In this document: positions 9,741 to 20,169 of the stretch, piece by piece | Layout: every line of letters begins with the position of its first letter | Numbering within the stretch: the stretch's first letter is position 1 | From: Lysinibacillus sp. SGAir0095 | GTDB lineage: Bacteria > Bacillota > Bacilli > Bacillales_A > Planococcaceae | Assembly (NCBI RefSeq): GCF_005491425.1 | Contig: NZ_CP028083.1 | Coordinates: 3,672,001 to 3,736,000 of the forward strand | Direction of reading: 5' to 3' | Length of the DNA: 64,000 bases | Translations under genes and position numbers: made by a program | Notes under the pieces: generated by a model | The model's input: only the letters and a program-made list of their open reading frames with translations | Told to the model about the DNA's origin: nothing | Database searches by the model: none

Positions 9741-9785
9741 TGGTCTCTTCACCTTTTACAATGTTTTTTGTAAGATTGCAATTGA

Positions 9786-10670
9786 TTATTTTTCTTTAAA
9801 ATACTCTACTAAATATTCTTTAAATTGAATTGCAGCAGGGGACAAGTAACGGCCACCCGCCCACGAAACTCCAATCTTCCGCTCACAAATTGGTTCGCTT
9901 ACTCGAATTTTACAAACGTTATATTCATTTAACCCTTTAATATTTGGAATGAGAGAAACACCTAAACCTGCCCCAACGAATCCGGCAACTGTATGCATTT
10001 CTTCTCCTGAGAAAGTAATATTAGTAGTAATTCCAGCCTCTTCAAATAATTTATCTACAATTTGACGCAGCGCATTTCCTCGTTTTATTGAAATAAAAGG
10101 TTCATCCTTTATTTCCTCTAATTTGATTGTTTCTCGATTGGCAAAACGATGATTTTTCGGAACAATAACAAATAGTTCCTCGCTCCATAAGTCAATCCAT
10201 TCAATGTTTATTGTTTTTGACTTAATACGCTGAGATAAACATAGATCAACCTGTCCTTCTTCTAGCCATTTTAAGAGGTTATAAGACGCTGCTTGAGTTA
10301 AGGTAAATTTCATATTTGGATATTTATCAGGAACATGGGCCATCAATTCAGGGACTACTTCCATCCCAAGAGTATGAATGAAACCAAAAGCCACATCTCC
10401 GTATCCAGGCATTACAAGACTGCTAATCTCAACTTTTGCTTTTTCATATTCATGTAAAATTGTATCCACACTTGTTAAAAAGAGTTTGCCGTATCGGTTT
10501 AAACTAATTGAACGACCTTGCCTATCAAATAAAGGGACACCAATCTCTTGTTCAATATTGGAAATCGATTTACTTAGGGCTGGTTGTGAAATATTTAATT
10601 GCTCTGCTGCATGTGTCATATGCTGCATTTCTGCAACGATTTTAAAATACTCAAGCTGCTGAAGTTCCAT
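9786..10670 (-). CDS. LysR-family transcriptional regulator
   Basis: 294 aa. The N-terminal winged helix (residues 1-60) has the LysR signature A-EQLNISQPALSKSISNIEQEIGVPLFDR; the rest is the two-lobed effector domain (about 90-290) with GFVGAGLGVSLIP near the C-terminus. GAGAGG lies 6 nt before the ATG. It is divergent from the esterase at 10862 across a 190-bp AT-rich gap, and LysR proteins often control divergent genes, so the esterase is a candidate target; no effector can be deduced. Confidence 0.9.
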   Translation of the reverse strand: MELQQLEYFKIVAEMQHMTHAAEQLNISQPALSKSISNIEQEIGVPLFDRQGRSISLNRYGKLFLTSVDTILHEYEKAKVEISSLVMPGYGDVAFGFIHTLGMEVVPELMAHVPDKYPNMKFTLTQAASYNLLKWLEEGQVDLCLSQRIKSKTINIEWIDLWSEELFVIVPKNHRFANRETIKLEEIKDEPFISIKRGNALRQIVDKLFEEAGITTNITFSGEEMHTVAGFVGAGLGVSLIPNIKGLNEYNVCKIRVSEPICERKIGVSWAGGRYLSPAAIQFKEYLVEYFKEK

Positions 10671-10861
10671 TTTATACCTCTCTTCAATTGATAACTATTT
10701 GGAATGATAATGATAAAAACAATAAATTGTACTTATGTATTGTTAACACTATAATAAGCTTAGACATTAAGTTTGCATATCAAATTTAAATAAAAAAAAC
10801 AATAGTTTATATAAAAAGTTCGAATGTTTGTCACAACTAAAATAAAAGGAGCCAATTTAAA

Positions 10862-11635
10862 ATGAAGATCATTCCTCCAAAACCATTTATGATTGAGAAA
10901 GGTAATCGTGCCGTTCTTTTACTTCATGGTTTTACTGGAAATACAAACGATGTTAAACGTTTAGGTAGATATTTAGCAGAACGTAACTATACAGTACATG
11001 CACCATTATATAAAGGTCATGGTGGTGACCCAGTGACACTTATTCAAACGAATCCTATTGAATGGTGGAACAGTGTACTCGAAGGTTATGATGAGCTAAA
11101 AAATAAAGGTTATGATGAAATCGCAGTTGCAGGTGTGTCACTTGGTGGTATTTTTTCTTTAAAGCTTGGTGAAGAACGTCCTACAAAAGCAATTGTTGCA
11201 ATGTCCGCTCCTGCATTAGCAAAAAGTATCGATAGCTTGCAAGAACGTATCACCGACTATACGATTAAGTATAAAAAATTAGCCGGTACATTTGATGAAC
11301 AATCTGATCAGCCTCAAGAAATAGCTGAAAAATACCGTATGCCTACTCTAGAATTTTTACAAGGCATGATCAATGAAACGAGCGAAAAGCTAGAAACAAT
11401 TCAAACACCTGTTCACATTTTACGTGGACTACGTGACGATGAGTATTACTGCGAAAGTGCAGATTTAATATATAATTCCGTAAAATCTCGCATCAAGTCT
11501 GTTAAAAGCTTTATCAACTCTGGTCATATTTTAACATTAGATCAGGAAAAAGAGCTTGTTTTTGAAGAAATCTATCGTTTCTTCGAAGGACTTAAATGGA
11601 ATGACGAGAATATGAAAATTTCTCAAATATCTTGA
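10862..11635 (+). CDS. Est30-type carboxylesterase (alpha/beta hydrolase)
   Basis: 257-aa cytoplasmic alpha/beta hydrolase that hydrolyses short- to medium-chain esters. Visible: oxyanion region LLHGFTGN (about 20-27), nucleophile elbow GVSLGG with Ser93, an acidic residue in LRGLRDDEYY, and His in NSGHILTLDQEKE, the triad layout of Geobacillus Est30 (B. subtilis YvaK). The sequence also agrees with that family in PPKPF near the start and APLYKGHG. AAAGGAG precedes the ATG. The physiological substrate is unknown. It is divergent from the LysR gene, and a strong hairpin follows it. Confidence 0.9.
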   Translation: MKIIPPKPFMIEKGNRAVLLLHGFTGNTNDVKRLGRYLAERNYTVHAPLYKGHGGDPVTLIQTNPIEWWNSVLEGYDELKNKGYDEIAVAGVSLGGIFSLKLGEERPTKAIVAMSAPALAKSIDSLQERITDYTIKYKKLAGTFDEQSDQPQEIAEKYRMPTLEFLQGMINETSEKLETIQTPVHILRGLRDDEYYCESADLIYNSVKSRIKSVKSFINSGHILTLDQEKELVFEEIYRFFEGLKWNDENMKISQIS

Positions 11636-11760
11636 TATAAAATTTGAGAAACCTGGTTATATTAATAACGTATCCCCTAGCAAATTTTTGTGGTAACCCA
11701 AAACCGCAAATTCCCCAATTTGCTATAAAATTTATGTCCAAGTGACATACATCCCTTTAA

Positions 11761-11810
11761 AACAAGCTACGTTTAAGATTCCCCGTCTTAAACAATGTAG
11801 CTTGTTTTTT
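11761..11810. terminator. Bidirectional terminator between esterase and EndoQ-like genes
   Basis: Stem AACAAGCTAC-TTTAAGA / TCTTAAA-GTAGCTTGTT with T7 on the plus strand and an A-rich left flank. It lies between two convergent genes (esterase ends 11635, EndoQ-like ends 11877). Confidence 0.8.
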
Positions 11811-11876
11811 TATTCCTATATACATAGGTATTCTTCTTTTAAAAAGCACCTAAATTCAATGATTGTATTACTTAGC

Positions 11877-13055
11877 TTATGTTCCATCTACATCGATTTT
11901 CCCATAAACACCTCCCCCTCCAACTGTAATCCCTAATTTACCCGTTCTTGCTAAATGAATCATATTTGCTAATTTTTCAGGAATCACTGCTGCTAACTCA
12001 TTAATGGAGGCTTCGTGCAATATATTCATTTCCGTCCCGAAGTTATCCAACAGTTTCGATATTGTTTTCGGACCAATTCCTGGTATAAAGTCGAGCGGAA
12101 CTTGATGGATATAGGGCGGTCTTTCTACTTCTGCTAAAGGGGCACTTGATAATTCAGCAATTCTCTTGGAAACACCTTTTATCAAATGGTTTTTACCGCA
12201 AAAAGGACATCTGGTGTGCCCTTCTTCAGTTATTCGTTCTCCACAATCAGCACAGACTGATTCATGATATTTTCCGAGAAGTGGATTTAAGCCGTAATTT
12301 GTGACAATTGATCGCCCATCCTTTTGATGGAGCGCTTTTTTTAATTCTTCAAAACTGGCATCCGCTAATCGAATTTTTTGATATTCACGAGCAAGCTTTC
12401 CCAGTGAATGGGCGTCTGAATTCGTTACAAAGGTATAAGGGGCTAGCTCACTCATCCTCTCCACCATATACGTATCCGAACTCAAGCCGAGCTCTATAGC
12501 ATCAATTAAGTTTGCATCAAATACTTCATTTAAGCTTTTCTTTACACCCTTCCCGTAAAGACTTTTAAATGGTGTGAACACATGTGCAGGGATGAATAGT
12601 CCACCTAATTCATATACCTTTCGCTGCAACGTCCGCCCATCGCAATAGATTCGCTGAGAGCTCAAATGAATATTTTTTTGCAGTGTACTCATCCACATGG
12701 AAAACGCCCGCATCTTCTCTATGGATGGAAAGTAAGCAAGAATATGAATGGGGCCATGGCAATTCTCATCATAGATTTCGATTTCTGCACCGGGAATCAA
12801 CGTTGTTTTATCGTATCGCACACCGCCTTTTGATAGTTCTTTTGCTTTTCCTTCTCCTATGAGTTGCTCCAACTCTTCAATTACTTCTGGCGAATGACAG
12901 TCTATGATACCGACTAAATCTAACCCCTTTCTAGAGGTTGCTGTTTCCAATATATTCTTTAATGTCATATTTTTGCTTCCTGTAATCTTAACCGCTCTTC
13001 CCTTTTCAGTTCGGCCAATATGTATATGTAAATCGGCGTAAAATTCCTTTAGCAC
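11877..13055 (-). CDS. Endonuclease Q-like PHP-domain nuclease
   Basis: About 392 aa. The N-terminus is a PHP metal-hydrolase domain (YADLHIHIGR, GIIDCHSPE, GAEIEIY, PAHVFTP, TNSDAHS). A zinc-finger-like module follows (C-x2-C ... C-x2-C in CADCGERI and CPFCGKN, about residues 270-290), then a helix-hairpin-helix in FIPGIGPKTISKLL (about 340-355). This order matches EndoQ, which nicks 5' of deaminated bases (uracil, hypoxanthine), first described in archaea and found in some Bacillus. GTG at 13055 is chosen with AAGGATG upstream and because the PHP strand starts right there; an ATG at 13109 would add 18 unlikely residues. Repair role is inferred from the family. Confidence 0.82.
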   Translation of the reverse strand: MLKEFYADLHIHIGRTEKGRAVKITGSKNMTLKNILETATSRKGLDLVGIIDCHSPEVIEELEQLIGEGKAKELSKGGVRYDKTTLIPGAEIEIYDENCHGPIHILAYFPSIEKMRAFSMWMSTLQKNIHLSSQRIYCDGRTLQRKVYELGGLFIPAHVFTPFKSLYGKGVKKSLNEVFDANLIDAIELGLSSDTYMVERMSELAPYTFVTNSDAHSLGKLAREYQKIRLADASFEELKKALHQKDGRSIVTNYGLNPLLGKYHESVCADCGERITEEGHTRCPFCGKNHLIKGVSKRIAELSSAPLAEVERPPYIHQVPLDFIPGIGPKTISKLLDNFGTEMNILHEASINELAAVIPEKLANMIHLARTGKLGITVGGGGVYGKIDVDGT

Positions 13056-13311
13056 TATGAACACATCCTTACAATTCTTTATACAAAGAGAATACCCTAA
13101 TCCAAACACTTTGTTTCAAACATTGCACATTATTTACCTTTAAAGGATGATCATGAAAAGCATCAACTTAAGGTTTATGTCTTTTTTGTAAATTTTAAAT
13201 CGCACCTAACATTTCGTAGCATAATTGTGTTAATTTAAATTTTGTATGCAAATTTTCACTTATCGTAAGCATTATAAAATTTTGTCTATTTTACAACAAC
13301 GGAGGCATCCA

Positions 13312-15273
13312 GTGAAAACCATCAAAGCTAAACTAATTACAATATTACTTTCTTTATCTATCATTCCCTTAATCTTAATAACTACAATTATTTTCTTCGT
13401 GACTAATCAGGGTTTTTCTAACTTAACAGAAAGTCAGCAAAATAAGATGATCCATAATGTTCAAAGTGAATTAGATCATGTCTCTAGAGATTTGTTAAAA
13501 ATCACAAATTCTTACTCACGAAACGAACAAATTATCTCGAGTTTTCAATCTGGAAGTCGAGATAATTTGTTAAGCACTGTAGATGAAATTTTTCCACGTT
13601 TACAGGAAGAACATCAATTATCAGTATTCGAATTTGGTGATACTAATGGGATTGTACTTTTGAGAGGACATAATCCCGAAAAATACGGTGATGACAAAAG
13701 CGATATACAAGCTATACAAGAAGCCTTAAATGGAGAATCAATTGCCGGCTTTGAAGTAGGTCAAAGCGGTCTTTCCGTTAGAGCATTTGCCCCCTTATCG
13801 GTAGGTGAAAAAGTAGTTGGTACTCTACAAACAAGTGTTGAAAGTACATTCCTAGAAGAATTAAGTGAACAACTGGAAGGCGTGACTATTAATTTATACG
13901 ACAAGGAAGGGACTACAATTTATTCTTCCAGCCCAGCAAATCCTGATTCACCACTTTCAAAAGACACGCTTGCTCAAATAATGAACGGTGAGATGCCTAC
14001 TATAGAAGTGAAGGAAACAATGGAAACTATTCTTCCTATGAACGATCCAACTGGAAACCAAATCATCGGTGGCATTGGCGTAAAGCAAGACGTTTCAATC
14101 ATACAGCAAATTCAAAACAAACTTTTACTCATTGCTAGCATCATATTGTTAGGAACCGTCATCATTGTTCTGATTATCGCTATCTCCTTTAGTCGTTCGT
14201 TTTCTAAACCAATTGTTCACCTTTCAAAGTCATTAGAAGAGCTTTCAAATGGTAATTTAAATATCGAAACGGCAGAAAGTCCTAGAAAAGACGAGCTTGG
14301 TCACTTATTAAATGCAATGCATGTCATGAAAAGTAAACTCTATGAAACAATGCAAAAGGTATCTCAGTCCGCCCTTCATGTTGCGACACAAAGTGCTGAC
14401 CTTAAAGAAGCTACAGACGAAATACAAGCGGGTTCACTACAGATTTCATCTACAATGACTGAAATCTCATTTGGTTCAGAAAGCCAGGCGAGTAATATAA
14501 CTGACTTAGCTTCAAATACAACAGATTTCTCTGTGGGCATTCAAGATACACGCCAGAAAGGTTATGAAGTAAATGATTCTTCAAAAGAAGTTCTTCAATT
14601 AACTATTGATGGGAAAGAAAAGATGCAGCTTTCAGATGAGCAAATGATAAAAATTGATCAGGTGATGAAAGAAGCCGTTCTTAAAATGAATAGTCTGGAG
14701 ATCCAGACAAAGGAAATTTCAAAGTTAGTCTTAATAATAGAAGAAATCGCTAGTCAAACAAATCTCTTAGCATTGAATGCAGCAATAGAAGCTGCTCGAG
14801 CTGGTGAACAAGGTAAAGGCTTTGCAGTAGTTGCAGAGGAGGTAAGAAAACTGGCTGAACAGGTTTCAAATTCGGTTACAGACATTACGAAGATTGTCGC
14901 TACTATTCAGGATGAAACACATCTTGTTGAATTATCACTTAAGAATGGCTATAAAGAAGTTCAACAAGGCTCTTCACTAATCCAGTCTACCGGGGAAACA
15001 TTTAATCACATCTATGTGTCAATCTCTACTATGGCAGAGAATATAAACAATATCACGAATCATTTAGATGACAATGTAAATCGTACAAACCAAATGCACG
15101 ATTTCATTGAACAAATCGCCTCTGTTTCTGAGGAAACCGCTGCCGCAGTAGAACAAACGGCTGCAACAACACAAGAATTTAATAGCTCCATTGAAGGGAT
15201 TTCTAAAAATACTGAACAGCTTTCCTCACTTGCAGATGATTTAAAAGTTTTAGTTCAACACTTTAAACTATAA
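13312..15273 (+). CDS. Methyl-accepting chemotaxis protein with Cache-type sensor domain
   Basis: About 653 aa. TM1 (residues about 7-30), an extracytoplasmic region of about 235 residues with Cache-like features ([19 protein letters not shown]), TM2 (about 268-290), HAMP, then the cytoplasmic coiled coil with the hairpin tip [21 protein letters not shown], the CheA/CheW contact site. It senses an external ligand and signals to the flagellar motor; the ligand is not deducible. GTG at 13312 with GGAGG 6 nt upstream is much better than the ATG at 13246, which has no ribosome-binding site and would put 22 residues before TM1. Confidence 0.92.
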   Translation: MKTIKAKLITILLSLSIIPLILITTIIFFVTNQGFSNLTESQQNKMIHNVQSELDHVSRDLLKITNSYSRNEQIISSFQSGSRDNLLSTVDEIFPRLQEEHQLSVFEFGDTNGIVLLRGHNPEKYGDDKSDIQAIQEALNGESIAGFEVGQSGLSVRAFAPLSVGEKVVGTLQTSVESTFLEELSEQLEGVTINLYDKEGTTIYSSSPANPDSPLSKDTLAQIMNGEMPTIEVKETMETILPMNDPTGNQIIGGIGVKQDVSIIQQIQNKLLLIASIILLGTVIIVLIIAISFSRSFSKPIVHLSKSLEELSNGNLNIETAESPRKDELGHLLNAMHVMKSKLYETMQKVSQSALHVATQSADLKEATDEIQAGSLQISSTMTEISFGSESQASNITDLASNTTDFSVGIQDTRQKGYEVNDSSKEVLQLTIDGKEKMQLSDEQMIKIDQVMKEAVLKMNSLEIQTKEISKLVLIIEEIASQTNLLALNAAIEAARAGEQGKGFAVVAEEVRKLAEQVSNSVTDITKIVATIQDETHLVELSLKNGYKEVQQGSSLIQSTGETFNHIYVSISTMAENINNITNHLDDNVNRTNQMHDFIEQIASVSEETAAAVEQTAATTQEFNSSIEGISKNTEQLSSLADDLKVLVQHFKL

Positions 15274-15280
15274 AACCTTA

Positions 15281-15324
15281 CACCTTTAAGTTAGCTTCAT
15301 AGCTAGTTTAAAGGTGTTTTTTTG
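15281..15324 (+). terminator. Terminator of the chemoreceptor gene
   Basis: CACCTTTAA / TTTAAAGGTG stem with an inner CTAGCT-like pairing, followed by T7. Confidence 0.85.
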
Positions 15325-15422
15325 TTCAATAGCAGCAATATATATTAGACGCATGGTTTTTTTTCTACTATAATATCAACATATTAAATTTTCTAAATAT
15401 TCAATTTTATAGGAGGTTACCT

Positions 15423-16781
15423 ATGCCAAAATTTGCACATGTATTTCAAGGAACTGCATTTTCTAGCAAGAGTTTTTCAGAGGTTACTATATTAAAAGAT
15501 TATTTATATTGTATTAATCAAAATGGTATTATTGAGAAATTGATATCTCCCGAAGATAAGCAGTATGAAGCTTTACTCAATGAATATGAAGGTAAAGAGA
15601 ATTTTCACCGATTATCAGAAGGCGAATATGTATTGCCTGGATTTATAGATCTCCATGTACATGCCGCACAATGGGCTCAATCTGGTACTGCCCTCGACCT
15701 TCCGCTAGAAGAATGGTTAAATGCATATACCTTCCCTGTCGAAGCTAAGTTTTCAAATCTCGATTTTGCACAATCCGTCTATGAAGATTTAGTTAAAACA
15801 CTACTCGCTAACGGAACTACGACCGTACTTTATTTCGCCACTGTACATAAAGAAGCCAGTCTATTATTAGCTAAAATCTGCGCCGACCTCGGACAACGTG
15901 GTCTTGTAGGAAAAGTAGTCATGGATAACGTCGAACAGTGCCCGGACTATTACCGTGACGCCAATACTGAAATAGCCCTTAAAGAAACAGAGGAATTTAT
16001 TATCGAGGTACAACAATTAAACAAGCAAACAAAGCAAGGGATTTTTCCGGTTGTTACACCTCGCTTTATACCAAGCTGTACGGACGAGGCTTTAAAAGGG
16101 TTAGGTGAACTAGCAGCTAAATATAATACGCATATTCAGTCCCATTGTAGTGAAAGTGATTGGCAGCATGACTATGTGAAAGATCGTTTTAAGAAACATG
16201 ATGCTTTTGCTTTAAATGATTTTGGATTACTGCAAGAAAAATCCATCATGGCCCACTGTAACTTTATAGCCGATGAGGACGCAAAACTTTTTGCAGCGAC
16301 AGGCACAGCAGCTGCCCATTGTCCCATTTCAAATGTCTTTTTCTCAAATGGTGTGTTTCCTGCCAAGCATATCCATGAACAAGGGGTGGATATCGGCTTA
16401 GGTACAGATGTCTCTGGAGGCTTCTCTCCTAGTCTTTTTGATAACCTCAGACAAGCTGTAATCGCTTCAAGAATGCTAGAGGAAGGTGTAGATACAACGG
16501 TGTCTGGCGACAAAAGAGGTGTCTCTTCTTCCCGTCTAACTACAAGTGAAGCATTCTACTTTGCTACAGCTGGCGGCGGAGAATCCTTAAGCCTACCCAT
16601 CGGTAAAATTGAAGAAAATTACGCTTGGGACATACAAATCATAAATACAACTCTTCCCACAGCAAAACTCCCTATATTTAACGATCCATTAGAAGATGTA
16701 TTTCAAAAAATCCTGTATCTTGCCCGACCAGAAAACATTCAAGAAGTGTGGGTTCAAGGGGAACAAGTACATCGGAGATAG
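15423..16781 (+). CDS. guaD: Guanine deaminase (amidohydrolase family)
   Basis: Zn-dependent amidohydrolase, 452 aa, converting guanine to xanthine. Metal site HVH in PGFIDLHVHAAQW (about residue 78), guanine-deaminase motif GTALDLPLEEWL, then SHCSESDW, MAHCNF, HCPISN and GTDVSGG carrying the remaining ligands and the catalytic Asp. It is the animal/E. coli GuaD type, not the small cytidine-deaminase-fold GuaD of B. subtilis. AGGAGG lies 6 nt before the ATG. Monocistronic; no purine riboswitch is visible upstream. Confidence 0.92.
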   Translation: MPKFAHVFQGTAFSSKSFSEVTILKDYLYCINQNGIIEKLISPEDKQYEALLNEYEGKENFHRLSEGEYVLPGFIDLHVHAAQWAQSGTALDLPLEEWLNAYTFPVEAKFSNLDFAQSVYEDLVKTLLANGTTTVLYFATVHKEASLLLAKICADLGQRGLVGKVVMDNVEQCPDYYRDANTEIALKETEEFIIEVQQLNKQTKQGIFPVVTPRFIPSCTDEALKGLGELAAKYNTHIQSHCSESDWQHDYVKDRFKKHDAFALNDFGLLQEKSIMAHCNFIADEDAKLFAATGTAAAHCPISNVFFSNGVFPAKHIHEQGVDIGLGTDVSGGFSPSLFDNLRQAVIASRMLEEGVDTTVSGDKRGVSSSRLTTSEAFYFATAGGGESLSLPIGKIEENYAWDIQIINTTLPTAKLPIFNDPLEDVFQKILYLARPENIQEVWVQGEQVHRR

Positions 16782-16796
16782 AGTTGGAGCGAATTT

Positions 16797-16834
16797 AAAA
16801 GGAGCAGTCTCAATTACAGAGACCACTCCTTTCA
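16797..16834. terminator. Bidirectional terminator between guaD and ywdK
   Basis: AAAAGGAG-AGTCTC / GAGAC-ACTCCTTT stem between convergent genes. Confidence 0.8.
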
Positions 16835-16838
16835 ACTT

Positions 16839-17210
16839 TTAAATAACCTCAATAAATAGTAGAACCCAACCCGCTAAGAATAACAGACCACCGATGGGTG
16901 TAATGGCTCCTAATTTTTTTACGCCTGTTACAGATAAGACATATAAACTACCAGAAAAGAACACAACACCTGCAAACATTAAATACCCAGCCCAAGATAA
17001 TAAGCTTGAAGTTCCTAATAACACATCATTTGAAAGAATACCTAGAAGAATTAATCCTAATGCATGGTACATTTGATATTGAACTGCTGTATTCCAAATT
17101 TGTTCAAAGCGTGGCTCAGGAAACTTATCCTTTAAAGCATGTGCCCCGAAAGCACCAAGTACTACACCTAAAAAGGCTAATATTGCTCCAATTACTAATA
17201 AGACGTTCAT
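16839..17210 (-). CDS. ywdK: DUF423 integral membrane protein (YwdK-like)
   Basis: 123 aa, four predicted membrane spans (about 3-21, 42-63, 70-90, 98-120). Family signature GAFGAHALKDKF near the N-terminus, then W-TAVQYQMYHALGL and GAITPIGGLLFLAGW. Function of the DUF423 family is unknown. AAAAGGAG precedes the ATG. Confidence 0.9.
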   Translation of the reverse strand: MNVLLVIGAILAFLGVVLGAFGAHALKDKFPEPRFEQIWNTAVQYQMYHALGLILLGILSNDVLLGTSSLLSWAGYLMFAGVVFFSGSLYVLSVTGVKKLGAITPIGGLLFLAGWVLLFIEVI

Positions 17211-17324
17211 ATATAAACGCTCCTTTTATGTATTTATCAATTTTACTATATAGTTTTCTATGCTCCGATGACAATAAAAAACCATATATACTCTATTTTA
17301 TATTAGAATATATACGGCAATTTC

Positions 17325-17819
17325 TTATTTTGTGAATCTGTATGTTTTAGTATCACCATTTTCGAACTTCACTTCTAGTTCAAATTCTGTGTAGTTCTCG
17401 TCTAAACCAAAGGCTGTCATCACTTGATTTAAAACCTCTTGATCCTCGGTATTCTCATCAAAAGTTAACTGTTCCAGATATTGGGCAAAATGATTGTAAG
17501 CCTCATCACCAGAAGTATCGATACGATTAACTTCGTCTTCAAATTCTGCCGCTATACCATTTTGGTTACTCGTATATTCAGCATTGTAGGAAACATCATT
17601 TGCATATTCCACATCTAAATCAAAATGAGTGAAATTGTAAGCTGTATCCTCTTGTTGATTTCCCTCACTTTGACCATTTGTTTGTTCTTCATTTTCGGTA
17701 GTCATTTCATTAGTTGGTTCAGGATTTGTCACTAATTCATCTTGATCTACATCATCATCGCCACAACCAACTAGAACTCCTAATAACAATGAACTTGTTA
17801 ATATTAATTTTAATTTCAT
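17325..17819 (-). CDS. YusW-domain lipoprotein
   Basis: About 164 aa. Lipoprotein signal LLLGVLVGC with the lipid-attachment Cys around residue 19, an acidic Asn/Glu/Gln-rich linker (about 20-62), then a YusW-like domain (FDLDVEYAND ... VMTAFGLDENYTEFELEVKFENGDT). Anchored to the outer face of the membrane; role unknown. ATG at 17819 is chosen (GGGGG 10 nt upstream), with GTG at 17825 possible. Confidence 0.85.
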   Translation of the reverse strand: MKLKLILTSSLLLGVLVGCGDDDVDQDELVTNPEPTNEMTTENEEQTNGQSEGNQQEDTAYNFTHFDLDVEYANDVSYNAEYTSNQNGIAAEFEDEVNRIDTSGDEAYNHFAQYLEQLTFDENTEDQEVLNQVMTAFGLDENYTEFELEVKFENGDTKTYRFTK

Positions 17820-18069
17820 GTACACATTTCCCCCTTTTTTTATATGTATATTTTCCCCTTAAAATAAATAATTTATCCATTTCCTAACCAAAATATAAAA
17901 ATGTACTATAATCTAAATCCAATTATGCTATTTACAACCTTAATAGTTTAAGTTAAACTAATTTCAATTCAATAATTCAACGCGTTGAAGCGCTAAATCT
18001 TTTTATCTATTCATAATTTTTATACATACACAGTAGAAAACTATAATTATTAGAAAGAGGCTCATGCAT

Positions 18070-19107
18070 ATGAAAGACTTCTTCAGTAAACTCCTAAATG
18101 GGATGAGTATCGCCATCGTTTGCGCTCTTATTCCCAATGCTTTGCTTGGTGAAATATTAAAGTTGATTATTCCTTCTGTTCCATCACTTCAGCATCTATT
18201 CGATGCCACTGTTATTGTTATGAGTATGCTACCTCTCTTAACGGGTATTTTGGTAGGAATGCAATTTAAATTAACTCAGATTCAAACAGCAAGTGTCGGC
18301 ATTGCCACTGTCATTGGAAGTGGAGCCATTATAAAAACTGCTGAAGGATTATTTACCTTAAACGGTATTGGTGTAACCCTTAACTCGGGTTTAACCGCTG
18401 CTCTTGCGGTACTTTTCGTAAAGCTTGTTGGCGAAAGGTTAAAAGAGTACTCCATTCTTTTGATTCCGATGTTATCAGTAGTGATTCCAGGCATGATTGG
18501 GTACATGATCTTACCTTATGTGAAAACAAGTGCTGGATTGATTGGTGAAGGAGTTGCTTACTTAACAGGTTTACAGCCTGTCTTAATGGGGGCACTACTT
18601 GCCGTGATTTTTGGTGTTGTTATCATTTCGCCGATTTCTACAGTTGGTATCGCAACTGTCATTATGCTTTCGGGTATTGGATCTGGAGCTGCAAATTTAG
18701 GTATTGTTGCAGTTGGTATGGGATTATTCTTAGCTAGCCTAAAAGCAAATTCATTAGGTACAGCCTTAGCTCATGTATTAGGGTCACCTAAAATTCAAAT
18801 GCGAAACTTCTTTATGAAGCCAACTATCGCTATTCCAATGTTAATATCTGCTGCTATACTCGGCGGACTTGCTGGCGTATTCAATGTTCAAGGAACACCT
18901 TATAGTGCAGGATTTGGTTTATCCGGCTTAGTGGGCCCATTAAATTATATCAATTTGGCTGAAGGTGGCTGGACTAGCTCGAACATCGCCATCATGTTGA
19001 GCATGTTCTTTGTCCTCCCACTCATCCTAAACCTATTCTTTATTTATATATTTAAAAAGAAACTGAAGCTAGTGAAGGATGAAGATTATAAGTTAGATTT
19101 TGAATGA
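18070..19107 (+). CDS. EIIC-like PTS membrane permease (PTS_EIIC_2 family)
   Basis: About 345 aa with roughly ten hydrophobic segments and many Gly-rich turns (GIATVIGSGAIIKTAEG, ISPISTVGIATVIMLSGIGSGAANLG, SLGTALAHVLGSPKI). It resembles the stand-alone EIIC-like family found in Bacilli, which lacks IIA and IIB partners; none is nearby. Transport of a sugar is therefore not certain, and a regulatory role is sometimes proposed for the family. ATG at 18070 with GAGG 9 nt upstream is preferred to the ATG at 18064. Confidence 0.8.
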   Translation: MKDFFSKLLNGMSIAIVCALIPNALLGEILKLIIPSVPSLQHLFDATVIVMSMLPLLTGILVGMQFKLTQIQTASVGIATVIGSGAIIKTAEGLFTLNGIGVTLNSGLTAALAVLFVKLVGERLKEYSILLIPMLSVVIPGMIGYMILPYVKTSAGLIGEGVAYLTGLQPVLMGALLAVIFGVVIISPISTVGIATVIMLSGIGSGAANLGIVAVGMGLFLASLKANSLGTALAHVLGSPKIQMRNFFMKPTIAIPMLISAAILGGLAGVFNVQGTPYSAGFGLSGLVGPLNYINLAEGGWTSSNIAIMLSMFFVLPLILNLFFIYIFKKKLKLVKDEDYKLDFE

Positions 19108-19111
19108 TATG

Positions 19112-19156
19112 AAAAACACAACTTGAGCCTAATAATGGTCGAGTTGTGTTTTTTTC
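19112..19156 (+). terminator. Terminator of the EIIC-like gene
   Basis: AAAACACAACT / GTTGTGTTTT stem, about 12 nt loop, T-rich tail. Confidence 0.85.
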
Positions 19157-19228
19157 TACATATTTATTTTATTAACAGAAAGTGCTTAGATGGCTCACTT
19201 AAGTGCGTTTTTATTTACCGCTTAGAAC

Positions 19229-20068
19229 TTAAGCTTCTTTTTTCTCTGCTGTTGTCTTTCTCTTTCTTGTAGTAGTTTTCTTTTTAGTAGTTGATGTTTT
19301 ATCAAGAGACGCTTGTAGGGCTGCCATCAAATCAGTCATATCAGATGGAACAACCGTCTCTTTTTCACTTACTGTAACTGTTAGCTCCCCATTTTTCTTC
19401 TGCTCAATTAGTTCAAGCAGTGCTGTTCGATAATCGTCCTGATACTTATCGGGCTCAAATTTTGCCGATAATTGGTCAATAAGCATCAATGCCGTATCAA
19501 GCTCTTTTTCAGTAATTTTTTCATCACTCGGAATGTTAGGAACCTCTTCTGTACTACGCACCTCATCAGGAAAATGAATGGTTTCCATTACTAAAGTTTC
19601 TCCATAGACACGTACAATAGCTAGCTGCTCCTTTGAACGAATTGTAATTTTGGCGACACCAATTTTCCCTGAATCGCTTAACGCCTTCCGTAAAAGTGCG
19701 TATGCCTTCCCTCCTCCAGTATCTGGAGCAAGAAAATAACTGCGCTCAAAATAGATTGGATCAATTTCTTCCAGCTTTACAAACTCGATGATTTCTACTG
19801 CTTTGTCTTCATTTTCCTTGCGCAGTTTTTCGAGCTCTTCATCATCTAACACAACAAATTTATTTTTCGAGTATTCATAGGCTTTTACTATATCTTCACT
19901 TTTTACTTCCTGCGCACATACCGGGCATACCTTTTGATAATTAATTGGGCTATTACACTCTTTATGGAGCTGACGCAGCTTGATATCTTTATTTTCAGTA
20001 GCTGTATGTAGCTTCACTGGTATATTGACCAGTCCAAAGCTAATACTGCCTTTCCAAACTGTATGCAA
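19229..20068 (-). CDS. ku: Ku protein of bacterial NHEJ
   Basis: 279 aa homodimeric Ku that encircles DNA ends and recruits LigD. Starts HTVWKGSISFGLVNIPVKLH, the universal bacterial Ku start; then the zinc-knuckle-like C-x-n-CPVC region (NYQKVCPVCAQE), the beta-barrel core, and a Lys/Thr-rich basic tail (about 260-279) typical of DNA-contacting Ku C-termini. TTG start at 20068 with AGGTGA 6 nt upstream. It is divergent from ligD across about 100 bp, so the two NHEJ genes probably share a regulatory region. Confidence 0.96.
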   Translation of the reverse strand: MHTVWKGSISFGLVNIPVKLHTATENKDIKLRQLHKECNSPINYQKVCPVCAQEVKSEDIVKAYEYSKNKFVVLDDEELEKLRKENEDKAVEIIEFVKLEEIDPIYFERSYFLAPDTGGGKAYALLRKALSDSGKIGVAKITIRSKEQLAIVRVYGETLVMETIHFPDEVRSTEEVPNIPSDEKITEKELDTALMLIDQLSAKFEPDKYQDDYRTALLELIEQKKNGELTVTVSEKETVVPSDMTDLMAALQASLDKTSTTKKKTTTRKRKTTAEKKEA

Positions 20069-20169
20069 ATTTATTCACCTACTTTTTTCTTATTATGCTG
20101 ATTCTAGCTGTTAACTATGTATAACCATCTAATTATGTTAAAAACTAAATGAAAAAAGAGGTTTTCCAA

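Noticed and set aside
15324..15422. Purine riboswitch upstream of guanine deaminase
   Set aside because: The leader is short and AT-rich and lacks the conserved junction or loop sequences.
16172..16513. 113-codon minus-strand frame
   Set aside because: Antisense of the guanine deaminase gene, no start signal.
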